From: Sorangium cellulosum
GTDB taxonomy: Bacteria; Myxococcota_A; Polyangia; Polyangiales; Polyangiaceae
Length of the DNA: 64,000 nucleotides
Direction of reading: 5' to 3'
Assembly (NCBI RefSeq): GCF_002950945.1
Contig: NZ_CP012673.1
Location: 10,492,501 to 10,556,500 of the forward strand
Part shown: positions 51,456 through 61,472 of the stretch, piece after piece
How positions within the stretch are numbered: the first letter of the stretch is position 1
Layout of the letters: each line of letters opens with the position of its first letter
Position numbers and translations under genes: made by a program
Notes under the pieces: generated by a model
Told to the model about the DNA's origin: nothing
The model's database searches: none
What the model saw: only the letters and a program-made list of their open reading frames with translations

Positions 51456-51878
51456 CGCTCGAAAAAATCGGTCCGCGCTGCTGCGGCGGTGTTCCAGCGA
51501 ACGAAAAATCCGCTCTCGCGAACTTCCCGCGGGGTCTCGAGGTACGCCGAGCGGGGTCCCGCGAGCGGAAAGCGGGGTCTCGAGGTACGCCGAGGGGGGT
51601 CTCGCGAACGGAAAGCGGGGTCTCGAGGTACGCCGAGGGGGGTCTCGCGAACGGAAAGCGGGGTCTCTAGAACGAAATCTCCGATCTCGACAACCGCGCG
51701 CGGGGTCTCGAGGGGGCCCGGACCCGGCCGCGCGACCTCGGGACCGCCGTTCCCGTAAACCTGAGCCAGTTTTCTGGAGCCGCGACCGGAAATCTCGTCC
51801 TCGCGACCCGACATCTCGTTCCGCGGAGCGACGATCCCGTTCAGCCGACCCGACAATCCGATCCGTGGACCCCGGGAC
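51456..51878. repeat. degenerate tandem array, 21-22 bp period, about 20 units
   Basis: Units end with CTCGCG, CTCGAG or similar and average 21.3 bp. In the centre three exact or near-exact 43-bp double units lie at 51529-51571, 51572-51614 and 51615-51657, each made of one unit GCGGGGTCTCGAGGTACGCC-like and one GGGGTCTCGCGAACGGAAA-like. Units on both sides are increasingly diverged. The spacing equals two turns of B-DNA, like iterons or multi-site protein arrays. The gap 51098-51924 around it holds no supported gene. Confidence 0.75.
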
Positions 51879-51924
51879 GGCTCCCACCACCGCCCAGCCG
51901 AACCGGCTGGACGCCGCGGTCAGC

Positions 51925-52473
51925 TCAGCGCGCCGCGGCCGTCGCGAGAGGAAGCGCGCGCAGCAGGGTGACCACGGAGAGCGAATGGCTGATCCGGCCG
52001 TCCTGCATGGCCGCCGTCACCTCGCTTGCGGTCATCACGACGGCTTCCGTGCTCTCGTGCTCGTCGCCGTCGGGCTCACCGACCAGGCGCGCCCCGCGCG
52101 CCAGGTACAGATGGCAGCGGTTCGCCTGGAGCGCCGTATTCGGGTGCACCCACCCGAGCGGCTCGAGCGACGCCGCCGCGTATCCCGTCTCCTCCTGGAG
52201 CTCCCGCAGCGCCGCTCGGGCCGGCTCCTCCCCGGGATCGATGATGCCGCCTGCGGTCTCGATCGTCACCGCGTCGACCCCGTGCCGGTACTGCCGCACC
52301 AGGACGAACTCCCCAGCATCGGTGATCGCCGCCACGGATATCCAGTCGGCGAGCTCCAGCGTGAAGCAGGGATACGACACGTCCGCGGCCACGACGTCGT
52401 GACGATGCACCGCGAGCGGACCAAAGCTGCCGGCCATCGCCGAGGCGCGCCTGCGAGGGATGATGATGCCCAT
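51925..52473 (-). CDS. Nudix hydrolase, ADP-ribose pyrophosphatase-like
   Basis: The 182-residue enzyme has a complete Nudix box, GGIIDPGEEPARAALRELQE followed by ETGY, matching Gx5Ex7REUxEExGU. The preceding FVLVRQYRHGVDAVTIETAG and the N-terminal domain fit the ADP-ribose or nucleoside-diphosphate-sugar pyrophosphatase type. It probably hydrolyses nucleoside diphosphate derivatives in the cytosol. ATG 52473 starts the frame; no strong ribosome site is visible. Next to the repeat array on one side. Confidence 0.88.
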   Translation of the reverse strand: MGIIIPRRRASAMAGSFGPLAVHRHDVVAADVSYPCFTLELADWISVAAITDAGEFVLVRQYRHGVDAVTIETAGGIIDPGEEPARAALRELQEETGYAAASLEPLGWVHPNTALQANRCHLYLARGARLVGEPDGDEHESTEAVVMTASEVTAAMQDGRISHSLSVVTLLRALPLATAAAR

Positions 52474-52570
52474 CGGGCCTCGATACTACAACGGCCCGCG
52501 CGTGAGGAGAGCGCTGCCGCCGTGATCGGTGCTGGCGCCGGGCGCCACCTGCGCTCGCCTTCCCGCGCGG

Positions 52571-54298
52571 TCAGCGCGGCTTCGGGCGCGTGTCGTTCGC
52601 GGTGCGTGCCGCCGGTGTCGCGCCGGCCTTCTTCGGTGCGGTGCGCTCCGGCGATTCCGGCGCATCGCTCCCGGCCCTCTCCGCCCCGGCGCCCGCCTTC
52701 TCTGCCGAAGCGCTCGTCCTGTCCTCTCCCGCGCCCGCCTTCTCCGCGGCGCTCGCCTTCTCCGCCGCGGAAGCTGCCCTCTCGGCTGCGGCGCCAGCCT
52801 TCTCCGCCGCCTCACTCGCCTTCTCGGCCACTGCGCCCGCCTTCTCGGCCACTGCGCCCGCCTTCTCGGCCACTGCGCCCGCCTTCTCCGCCGCAGCGCC
52901 CGCCTTTTCCGCCGCCTCACTCGCCTTCTCGGCCGCGGCGCCCGCCTTCTCCGCCGCCTCACTCGCCCTCTCGGCCGCGGCGCCCGCCTTCTCCACCACT
53001 TCGCCCGCCGTCTCTGCCGCGGGCCTCTCGCGGCGCTCCCGCCGCAGCACCTCTTCGGCGTCTTCGCCGGGCGCCCCCCCCGCCGCAGCGGCGCCCTGCG
53101 CCTCGTCCTGCGGCGGCGGCCACGACGCCACGTAACGCGGCTGTTCGCCAGGCCCGGACGCGTCGATCCACGAGACGCTCCCCGTCCCCGGCGCGCGCAC
53201 ATCGACGTGCACGAACGAGCTGTTCGGGTAGTACCCGCAGCCGGTATCGGCGAGCGCGCGGCAGGCGGCCGCGAGCTCGTCGTTGCGCACCCCGGCGATG
53301 CGCAGATCGAGCGCCCGCCCGGTCTGGTGGAGGCTGCCTCGGCTCTGCGGCCGGTAGCCGCTCACGAGCGACACGAGCCGGCCCGGGTACCGCCGCGCGA
53401 GCGTGTCGATGCGGGAGAGCAGCCCAGGATCGAGCAGCCGCACCCCGGGCGCGATCTCCCCGGCCGGCAGCCCGCTCGGCTTCTCCCGGGCCGCCGCCCT
53501 GTCGCCGCCAGGCCGCCGCTTGCGGCTGGCCGCCTCCGGCTTCCGCAGCGGCGCGCGCTCCTCCGGCAGGGTCGGCCGCGGCGCCCCCCACGGGCGCGCG
53601 AGCAACGACAGCGCGCGCCGGGCCTCCTCGCGCGGCTTCCCGGCGCAGTCCACGAGCGCGAGGCGCTCGGGCTCCAGCCCGCTGCGATCGATCGAGATCG
53701 CCGGACCGAGGCACGGCTTCGGGGGAGCTTCCCTGTCCGTCCCCTTCTTCCCCCCTCGCCGCTTGCTCTCGGCCGTGCGCGCCGCCCTCTTCTTCTCCTT
53801 CTTCTTCCCGCGATCCTTCCTGCCCGCCTTCGCCTCCTTCGCCTCGCCGCCTCCTTTACTATCCGCGCTCTCGGCTGCTTCCGTCGCCCTGCCGCGGGCG
53901 CGCGGCTTCCTGCTCGCCGCGCCGCTCGTCTTCTCGCCCTTCTCGTCCTTCTTCTCTCCCCGATCCGCCGCCGCAGCGCTCCTCGTGGCGCCGCGGAGCG
54001 ACCTGTCCCGCGCCTCCGTCTGGCGCGCTGGCGCCGCGGCCGCCGGGCTCGCCGGCGGACGTTCGCGCCGGGCCTGCTCGCCGCTCCCTTCAGCCACCTT
54101 CGCGGCGGCGTGCGCCCCGGGCAGCGGCTCCGCGTGGAGGAGCCCGGCCGGGACGGCCGGCACCGCGATGCTCACCAGCACCGCCAGCGCGGCAGCCCGG
54201 GCGCGCGCCACCCGCGCTCGCGGCTCCACGCGGAGCATCGCCTCCCCTGCGGCCTGCGGCGCCGCGCCTGCGCTGCTCACGGATCGAAGGCTCACCAT
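52571..54298 (-). CDS. M15/DUF882-like peptidase with heptad-repeat tail
   Basis: The 575-residue exported protein has a delayed signal segment (ALAVLVSIAVPAVPAGLLHA near 35-58), a Lys/Glu-rich disordered stretch (about 100-205), and a D,D-carboxypeptidase-like domain with VSGYRPQSRGSLHQTGRALD (zinc-binding H and D) and FVHVDV near 366, as in peptidase M15/DUF882. The final third (about 434-553) is an Ala/Glu/Lys/Gly heptad array (AAEKAGA and variants), three copies of which are identical 21-bp units at 52818-52880. GGAG is 6 nt before ATG 54298. It may cut peptidoglycan; the tail probably forms a rod. Confidence 0.72.
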   Translation of the reverse strand: MVSLRSVSSAGAAPQAAGEAMLRVEPRARVARARAAALAVLVSIAVPAVPAGLLHAEPLPGAHAAAKVAEGSGEQARRERPPASPAAAAPARQTEARDRSLRGATRSAAAADRGEKKDEKGEKTSGAASRKPRARGRATEAAESADSKGGGEAKEAKAGRKDRGKKKEKKRAARTAESKRRGGKKGTDREAPPKPCLGPAISIDRSGLEPERLALVDCAGKPREEARRALSLLARPWGAPRPTLPEERAPLRKPEAASRKRRPGGDRAAAREKPSGLPAGEIAPGVRLLDPGLLSRIDTLARRYPGRLVSLVSGYRPQSRGSLHQTGRALDLRIAGVRNDELAAACRALADTGCGYYPNSSFVHVDVRAPGTGSVSWIDASGPGEQPRYVASWPPPQDEAQGAAAAGGAPGEDAEEVLRRERRERPAAETAGEVVEKAGAAAERASEAAEKAGAAAEKASEAAEKAGAAAEKAGAVAEKAGAVAEKAGAVAEKASEAAEKAGAAAERAASAAEKASAAEKAGAGEDRTSASAEKAGAGAERAGSDAPESPERTAPKKAGATPAARTANDTRPKPR

Positions 54299-54434
54299 GG
54301 AAAGCTCCAGTCGGGTACGACGCGAGTGCACATCGCCTCGCGCTCGGATCTCCCGGACACGAGGTCGCCGTCCGCCCGCGAGACGGCGGATGACGAAGGC
54401 AGTCAGCGGTCCGCTTCTTGAATCAACCTCGGGA

Positions 54435-54451
54435 CGAGGTCAGCGACCTCG
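54435..54451. other. 7-bp hairpin in a long gene gap
   Basis: CGAGGTC (54435-54441) pairs with GACCTCG (54445-54451) with a 3-nt loop. It lies in the 624-bp divergent gap 54299-54922 between the M15-like gene and the next plus-strand gene. I found no convincing gene, promoter or RNA in the rest of that gap. Confidence 0.25.
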
Positions 54452-54922
54452 ACATAGGCTCTCCGCGACGCCCCTCGAGAAGATCGTGAGGGATCAAGGA
54501 GATCCGAGGACACCCTTGTCATGAAGTGCGGAGGGCAGCCCAATTTTCTGCGGCGCTCGCCAGAGGCTGTGGTAGGAACCAACTAGCTCGCGACTGCGGT
54601 CGGGTCGCGAGCGCGGATCCGGGCAGCATGGGGGCAGAGCCCCTCATCGCGCGGACCGCAGCCGGGCATGGCTTGGAAGAGTTGGCCCGGCGCACTGCGG
54701 CGCGGCCCAGCCTCCGCGATCAACGCGATCGACGGGGTGACAGGCGTCGCGTCCCTTGCACAACCCGTCCGGGCCGTCGCGAATCGCGGGGGAAACGCCC
54801 GGCTCAACACGCACAAGCCTCACCCACCACACCATCGATGCAAGCGGGGCGCCACACGCGGGATGCGGAAGCCGAACCCGGTGGCACGTCCAGGGCCGCT
54901 CCGAGGTCAGCAAGGGCACGAC

Positions 54923-55681
54923 ATGCGGCGAATTCGTAGAGACGCAACCAAGGTCTGGCACAATCCCGAGCTCCACACGGCCTATGGCCGTGGTCAGCCG
55001 AACAGCGCAGGGCTGCCGCGCCCGACGCAGACCGGCGAGGACCGGCGGGCGGCGAAGCAGCACCGCGCCGCGCTCGAGGCGCTGTTCTCCCCGCGCAAGG
55101 AGCCGGAGGTCGAGGACAGCAAGGGCGGGCGCGTCAAGTCCGGGCGCGACGCCGCGTCCAAGACACCGGGGCGCATCGTCCTCGCGCCGCCTCCGCAGAG
55201 CGATCCCAAGGCCGTCGAGCGCCAGCGCCTCCTGTCGAAGCTCCTCGGCGCCTCGGGCCGCCCGAACATCTCCAAGGCCGCGAACGATTTCCTCCGCGCC
55301 GGCCACGCCTTCCCTGCAGAGCAGGACGTGTACCTCCAGCTGCTCGAGCACAGCGACGAGCAGCGCATCCAGCAGGCGATCGACGAGCTCTCGAGCATCC
55401 TCGTCGGCGAGCTGCCGAAGCGCCGCGCCGTGCTCGAGTCGCGGCTCCGGCGCATCGAGGAGTTCGCCGAGGAGGCCGCGACGCGCGAGGCCGCCGAGCG
55501 GCTGCGGCGCCAGGTGAGCGGCAGGGCCGAGGCCCCGGGCGCAAACGGCGCCGCCGAGCCCGTCGCCCCTCTGCCGACGGCGAGCGCGCCCGCCGCGATC
55601 TCCCTCCCGGCGGACGGAGGCGACGCAGCCGAGCGCGGTGCCCTCTGCGCGGCCGCCGAGGCCGCCGGCGAGGCGGAATGA
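54923..55681 (+). CDS. hypothetical soluble protein
   Basis: The 252-residue product starts MRRIRRDATKVWHNPELHTA and has a helical core (about 100-190: VERQRLLSKLLGASGRPNIS, KAANDFLRAGHAFPAEQDVY, LQLLEHSDEQRIQQAIDELS) ending in an Ala/Glu-rich tail. AAGGG is 6 nt before ATG 54923. It is followed by ATGA-coupled and closely spaced genes for a Cys-rich protein and Dtd. Function unknown; the helical core may be a small protein-interaction domain. Confidence 0.7.
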   Translation: MRRIRRDATKVWHNPELHTAYGRGQPNSAGLPRPTQTGEDRRAAKQHRAALEALFSPRKEPEVEDSKGGRVKSGRDAASKTPGRIVLAPPPQSDPKAVERQRLLSKLLGASGRPNISKAANDFLRAGHAFPAEQDVYLQLLEHSDEQRIQQAIDELSSILVGELPKRRAVLESRLRRIEEFAEEAATREAAERLRRQVSGRAEAPGANGAAEPVAPLPTASAPAAISLPADGGDAAERGALCAAAEAAGEAE

Positions 55682-56136
55682 CGCGCGCGGAATTCGAGGC
55701 CGAGCTCCGCAAGCTGCTCCAGGGCCACGAGACGGGCACCGCGAACGAGCGGTGCGTCGAGTGCGTCGCGTGCGAGCGCTGCGTCGACTGCACGTTCTGC
55801 CGCGGCTCGAAGGCGCTCCAGCGGTGCCACTACTGCGTCGACTCGCAGCGCTGCGCGGACAGCACGCACTGCCGCGGCTGCCGCGATCTCCTCAAGTGCA
55901 GCCACTGCGTCGCGTCCGAGCGGTGCACGCAGTCGTCGTACCTCGTGCGCTCGGTCGACTGCACCGGCTGCACCTACTGCTTCGGGTGCGTGGGGCTCGT
56001 GCGCAAGGACTTCCACATCCTCAACCAGCCGTACGACCGCAGCACGTACTTCGCGCTCACCAGCAAGCTGATGCGCGAGCTCGGGCTCGGCGCCGGGGCC
56101 GAGCCCGGCCCCGCCCCGCGCGCGGCCCATCGCTAG
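55678..56136 (+). CDS. Cys-rich repeat protein
   Basis: The 152-residue product has about 20 Cys in repeats of five to eight residues (ERCVECVACERCVDCTFC, CHYCVDSQRC, CRGCRDLLKC, CSHCVASERC). The regular spacing resembles a right-handed beta-helix or multi-zinc protein. A conserved non-Cys tail, DFHILNQPYDRSTYFALTSK, follows. It overlaps the previous stop by ATGA. Role unknown. No signal peptide is seen, so the Cys are probably reduced or metal bound. Confidence 0.72.
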   Translation: MTRAEFEAELRKLLQGHETGTANERCVECVACERCVDCTFCRGSKALQRCHYCVDSQRCADSTHCRGCRDLLKCSHCVASERCTQSSYLVRSVDCTGCTYCFGCVGLVRKDFHILNQPYDRSTYFALTSKLMRELGLGAGAEPGPAPRAAHR

Positions 56137-56138
56137 CG

Positions 56139-56588
56139 ATGCGCGCGGTCGTGCAGCGCGCGCTCGCGGCGCGCGTCGAGGTCGAGGGCCAGGTGGTCGG
56201 CGCGATCGAGCACGGCCTCGTGGCCTTCGTCGGCGCCGCGAAGGACGACGACGACGCGGACGCCGACCACATCGCGAACAAGATCGCGGGCCTCCGGGTG
56301 TTCAGCGACGACGCCGGCAAGATGTCGCGCGCGCTCGCGGACGTGCGCGGCGGGGTGCTCGCGATCAGCCAGTTCACCCTCTTCGGGGACGTCCGCCGCG
56401 GCCTCCGTCCGAGCTTCGACGGCGCGATGGAGCCCGCGCGCGCCGAGGCGCTCTACGACCGCGTCGTCGCGGCGCTGCGCGCGCGCGGCCTCGAGGTGGC
56501 CACCGGCCGGTTCCGCGCCGACATGCGCGTGTTCGTCGAGAACGACGGGCCGGTCACGATCCTCCTCGACTCGAAGCGGACGTTCTGA
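56139..56588 (+). CDS. dtd: D-aminoacyl-tRNA deacylase
   Basis: The 149-residue enzyme cleaves D-amino acids from mischarged tRNA. It has the family motifs MRAVVQRALAARVEVEGQVV, SQFTLFGDVRRGLRPSF (active-site SQFTL) and the C-terminal NDGPVTI (the Gly-cis-Pro motif). It starts 2 nt after the stop of the Cys-rich gene, so it is the third gene of a compact operon. Cytosolic dimer by family knowledge. Confidence 0.95.
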   Translation: MRAVVQRALAARVEVEGQVVGAIEHGLVAFVGAAKDDDDADADHIANKIAGLRVFSDDAGKMSRALADVRGGVLAISQFTLFGDVRRGLRPSFDGAMEPARAEALYDRVVAALRARGLEVATGRFRADMRVFVENDGPVTILLDSKRTF

Positions 56589-56723
56589 CCTCGACGTGAA
56601 CGTTCCGCCGTGGACGTCGACGACGCGCTGGCGCCGACGTGACGTCGCCGCGCCTCCGCGATTCGCCGCGCCGGCGAGACGGTCCTCTTCTCGCCCCGCG
56701 CCGAGCGCGCTACCGGAGAGGCC

Positions 56724-57749
56724 ATGCGGGTCAGCATCGTGGGCGCAGGCGCGCTCGGGCGGGTCTACGGCGTGCGCCTCGCGGCGCAGGGCGAGGACGT
56801 CACGTTCGTGGTCCGGCCGGAGCGCGTCGCCGGCGACGGCCCGTACGTCATCGAGCAGGTGAACGGCTCGCAGCGCCGCGACACGCTCGAGCGGCCGCGC
56901 CTCGCGGCCGACATCCCGGCCGACGCGGAGGTCGTCCTGATCACCGTGCGCTTCGATCAGCTCGCGCCAGCCCACGCCGGCGCAGCCCACGCCGGCGGCG
57001 CCGCGCCGCGCGCGGCGGGTGGCCGGACCGTCGCGGACATCCTCCGCGGCGGACCGGCCGTGCCCATCGCGGTGCTCACGCCGCTGCTGCCCGCGCAGCG
57101 CGAGGCGCTCGAGGGAGCCGCCCAGCGCCGTATCACCCCCGCGATGCCGAGCGTGTCGGGCTACGCCGACGAGCGCGGCGTGATCCGCTACTGGCTCACG
57201 GCGATCGCGTCGACGCTGCTCGACGAGGAGGGGGGCGCGCCCGCGGAGCGGCCGCGGCTCGAGGAGCTCGCGCGCCGCCTCACCGAGGCCGGCGTGCCCG
57301 CGCGGCTCGATCGCGACGTGGGCGCGCAGAACGTCGCCACCACGACCGCGTTCTTCCCGCTCATCGCCGCCATCGACGCCGGCGGCGGCGTCAGCGGCCT
57401 CGTCGCGGACAGGGACACGCTCGGCGCCGCGCTCGATGCGACCAGGGAGTGCGTGGCGCTCGCGGAGCGGCTCGGCAAGGTGGCGCCCTGGGCGAAGCTC
57501 CTCACCCGGCTCACCGGGCCCTTCGCGGCGAAGGCCGGCGTCGCGCTCGTGCGCCAGCTGTTCCCCGAGACGCTGCGGTTCGTCGACGTCCACTTCGGGC
57601 CGAAGCTCCACGAGCAGCACCTCGCGATGGGCGCCGCGATCCTCGCCATCGGCCGCGAGCACGGCGTGAACCTGCCGGCGCTCGAGCGCCTGCTGGCCCT
57701 GATCGAAGGTCGCTCCGGCGCGCGCGGCCCGGCTGCGCGCGTCGCGTGA
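56724..57749 (+). CDS. ketopantoate reductase family (ApbA/PanE-like)
   Basis: The 341-residue NADPH-dependent reductase has a Rossmann start VSIVGAGALGRVYGVRLAAQ and a C-terminal helical domain with GKVAPWAKLL and ATTTAFFPLIAAIDA. In true ketopantoate reductases a Lys and Glu in this part are catalytic; I cannot confirm them, and an insertion rich in Ala/Gly near residues 90-110 is unusual. So the pantothenate role is probable but not certain. It follows dtd by 135 bp in which I see no clear feature. Confidence 0.7.
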   Translation: MRVSIVGAGALGRVYGVRLAAQGEDVTFVVRPERVAGDGPYVIEQVNGSQRRDTLERPRLAADIPADAEVVLITVRFDQLAPAHAGAAHAGGAAPRAAGGRTVADILRGGPAVPIAVLTPLLPAQREALEGAAQRRITPAMPSVSGYADERGVIRYWLTAIASTLLDEEGGAPAERPRLEELARRLTEAGVPARLDRDVGAQNVATTTAFFPLIAAIDAGGGVSGLVADRDTLGAALDATRECVALAERLGKVAPWAKLLTRLTGPFAAKAGVALVRQLFPETLRFVDVHFGPKLHEQHLAMGAAILAIGREHGVNLPALERLLALIEGRSGARGPAARVA

Positions 57750-57822
57750 CGACCGCGCGCGACGCGTGATGGCCGCACCCAACACGTGACGGCCGCGCGC
57801 GGCGCTGCACGACGACCGTCCG
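57743..57822. repeat. 20-bp tandem repeats, three to four units
   Basis: Units begin at 57743 (GCGTGACGACCGCG), 57763 (GCGTGATGGCCGCA), 57783 (ACGTGACGGCCGCG) and a weaker one at 57803 (GCTGCACGACGACC). The period is exactly 20 bp. The first unit contains the stop of the preceding gene. The block lies between two convergent genes; it may be a slippage product or a protein-binding array. Confidence 0.5.
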
Positions 57823-57840
57823 CCGACGCGGCGGCCCCGG

Positions 57841-58950
57841 TCAGCGCGCCGCCGCGAGCTGCGCCGCGAGCGCGATCGCCTCGCGCATGCCGCGCGGGTC
57901 GGCGCGCCCCGTGCCGGCGAGATCGTAGGCGGTGCCGTGGTCGACGCTCGTGCGCACGATCGGCAGGCCGAGCGTCACGTTCACCGCCTCGCCGAAGCCG
58001 AGGAGCTTGCTCGGGATCGTCGCCTGGTCGTGGTACATCGCGACGACGCCGTCGAGGGCGCCGCGGGCCGCGAGCCGGAACGCCGTCTCCGCGCCGACCG
58101 GCCCCGTGAGCTCCGCGGCCGGGCCCGAGCGCGCGAGCCGCCGCGCGGCGAGGCGGATCCCCGGCGTGATCCTCCGCGCCTCCTCGTCACCGAGCAGCCC
58201 GCCCTCGCCGGCGTGCGGGTTCAGCGCGGCGACGGCGACGCGCGGCTTCTCCCGCCCGAGATCCGCGAGCAGCCGCGCGAGCCACACCGAGGCGCGCGCC
58301 ACCTCGCGCGGGTTCACCGCCTCGGGCACCTCGCGCAGCGGCACGTGGGTCGTCACGAGGGCGGTCACGAGCTTGCCGGAGGCGAAGGCCATCGTGACCT
58401 CGCGCGCGCGGAGCCGGCGGCCCAGGTGCTCGGTGTGCCCGAGGAAATCGGCCGACCCCGGCGCGCCGCTCGTGGCGATCGCGTGCTTCGACGCGGGCCC
58501 CGTCACGAGCGCCGCCGCGACGCCGTCGCGGACCAGGTCCGTCGCCGCGTCGATCCACGCGAGCTGCGCCGCGCCGTCCTCGGCCTCGGGTCGCCCGAAC
58601 GCGCTCGGCCGCGAGAGCCGCGCGCTCGCCGCCCAGATCCCCACCTCGCCGGGCGCAAGCCGATCGATGGCGGCGCTCCCGTCCACCACGACGAGCCGCC
58701 GCGCGGCGACGCGGACGAGCCGCGCGGCGCGCCGCAGGACCACCTCATCCCCAACGAGCACGCAGCGCACGCCTTGAGCGGATGCAGCGCCGGCGACGGA
58801 CACCTCGGGGCCGACCCCGCTGGGACACCCCACGCTGATCGCGACGATCGGCGGCGCGATCTTGGGCGCCGGGGTGCTGCGCGAGCGACCTCCGCCGCGC
58901 GCCGCGCCGGCAGCCGGCGGCGGAGCGCCGCGGCGACCTGACGCCGTCAT
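57841..58950 (-). CDS. pdxA: 4-hydroxythreonine-4-phosphate dehydrogenase
   Basis: The 369-residue NAD-dependent enzyme of vitamin B6 synthesis has GSADFLGHTEHL, ALNPHAGEGGLLGDEE (the metal His), VVAMYHDQATIPSKLLGFG and VRTSVDHGTAYDLAGTG, all family signatures. The first 30 residues are Ala/Gly/Arg-rich and are probably not part of the fold; an internal start is possible. Its ATG overlaps the stop of the upstream regulator (ATGA), so the two are coupled. Confidence 0.92.
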   Translation of the reverse strand: MTASGRRGAPPPAAGAARGGGRSRSTPAPKIAPPIVAISVGCPSGVGPEVSVAGAASAQGVRCVLVGDEVVLRRAARLVRVAARRLVVVDGSAAIDRLAPGEVGIWAASARLSRPSAFGRPEAEDGAAQLAWIDAATDLVRDGVAAALVTGPASKHAIATSGAPGSADFLGHTEHLGRRLRAREVTMAFASGKLVTALVTTHVPLREVPEAVNPREVARASVWLARLLADLGREKPRVAVAALNPHAGEGGLLGDEEARRITPGIRLAARRLARSGPAAELTGPVGAETAFRLAARGALDGVVAMYHDQATIPSKLLGFGEAVNVTLGLPIVRTSVDHGTAYDLAGTGRADPRGMREAIALAAQLAAAR

Positions 58951-59921
58951 CGGACGATACGCCGCTCGCGGCCGGTGCTCGTCGCGTCGCGCGCCGTCGA
59001 CCCCGAAGGCCGGTCGCCGTCCTCCTCGCGCGCCGACTCGCTCTCCTCGTCGCCGTCGTCGTCGTCCTCGTCGCTCTCCTCGTCGTCGCCGTCGTCCTCG
59101 CCGTCGTCCTCGTCGTCCTCGTCGACCGACCGCTCGTCGACCGGCCGCTCGTCGCGCTCGGCCGCCCCGCCGGCCCCGCCCCGCTGCGGCGGTCGCCCCG
59201 CGTCCCCGCCCTCGGGGCCGCCCGCGCCGGGCAGCGGCGACTCCAGCCGGTAGCCGGCCCCACGCAGCGTGACCAGCGGCAGCGCCGCGCCGAGCTTCGC
59301 CCGGAGGCGCCGCACGTGGATGTCGACCGTCCGCGCGCCCCCTTCGTACTGGCTCCCCCAGACGCGCCGGAGCAGCTCTGTCCGCGACACAACCTTCCCG
59401 CGACGTTCACACACGTACGAGAGCAGCGCGAACTCCTTCGCGGTGAGCGGCACGTGCATGCCGCCGACGGACACGTCGTGCGCCGCGCGGTCGATCACGA
59501 TCGCGCCCACCTTCACCCGCTCCTCGGTCGCGAACTCGCTGCGGCGCCACTCGACGAGGCGCACGCGCGCGTAGAGCTCGGCGGGCACGTAGGGCACGAG
59601 CAGGAAGTCGTCGAAGCCGCTCGACGGCTCGATGCGCGCGATCTGCGCCACGCTCACCGCGACGAGCGCGCCGACCTCTTCCAGGCGGGGCTCGCGGCGG
59701 AGCGCACGCAGCGCCGCGGCCGCCAGATCGGGCCGGTCGAGCGCCTCGACGACGATCGCGCGCGCCTTGCTCTCGTCATCGTGGAAGAGCCGGGGCGGAT
59801 CGTCCCAGAGGTCGAGCGTCCTCACATCGGCGCCCAGCGAGCGCAAAACCGCTGCGGCTCCCTCATCCCGTTCCAGATCCGGACCGTGCCCGACGATGGC
59901 TATGAATGAACGACGCGCCAC
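58947..59921 (-). CDS. OmpR-type wHTH regulator with atypical receiver
   Basis: The 324-residue protein has an N-terminal receiver-like domain that lacks the usual acidic pair and the Lys of the last strand (LVPYVPAEL where KP is expected), so it is probably not phosphorylated in the normal way. A winged-helix DNA-binding domain follows (LTAKEFALLSYVCERRGKVV, RRVWGSQYEGGARTVDIHV, TLRGAGYRL). The last 70 residues are almost wholly acidic (DEDDEDDGEDDG and more). GTG 59921 begins the domain. It overlaps pdxA. Confidence 0.85.
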   Translation of the reverse strand: MARRSFIAIVGHGPDLERDEGAAAVLRSLGADVRTLDLWDDPPRLFHDDESKARAIVVEALDRPDLAAAALRALRREPRLEEVGALVAVSVAQIARIEPSSGFDDFLLVPYVPAELYARVRLVEWRRSEFATEERVKVGAIVIDRAAHDVSVGGMHVPLTAKEFALLSYVCERRGKVVSRTELLRRVWGSQYEGGARTVDIHVRRLRAKLGAALPLVTLRGAGYRLESPLPGAGGPEGGDAGRPPQRGGAGGAAERDERPVDERSVDEDDEDDGEDDGDDEESDEDDDDGDEESESAREEDGDRPSGSTARDATSTGRERRIVR

Positions 59922-60026
59922 CCGCCCCGTATACGGGTGTCCGGCGGTGCCTGCAAGACGCACCGCGCTAAACGTACCAGGACTGCAGGTCGGCTTACAT
60001 TCCGTCCACGATAAATCAGCTGAAAA

Positions 60027-61472
<1,446 letters not shown>

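Noticed and set aside
51456..51878. CRISPR array
   Set aside because: Units are contiguous and degenerate, with no unique spacers, and no cas genes are present.
51277..54393. Plus-strand open frame of over 1000 codons
   Set aside because: It crosses the tandem repeats and the antisense of the Nudix and M15-like genes, and its product is almost only Arg, Pro and Ser.
54299..54922. tRNA or small RNA gene
   Set aside because: No cloverleaf or T-loop consensus could be found; only a short isolated hairpin.
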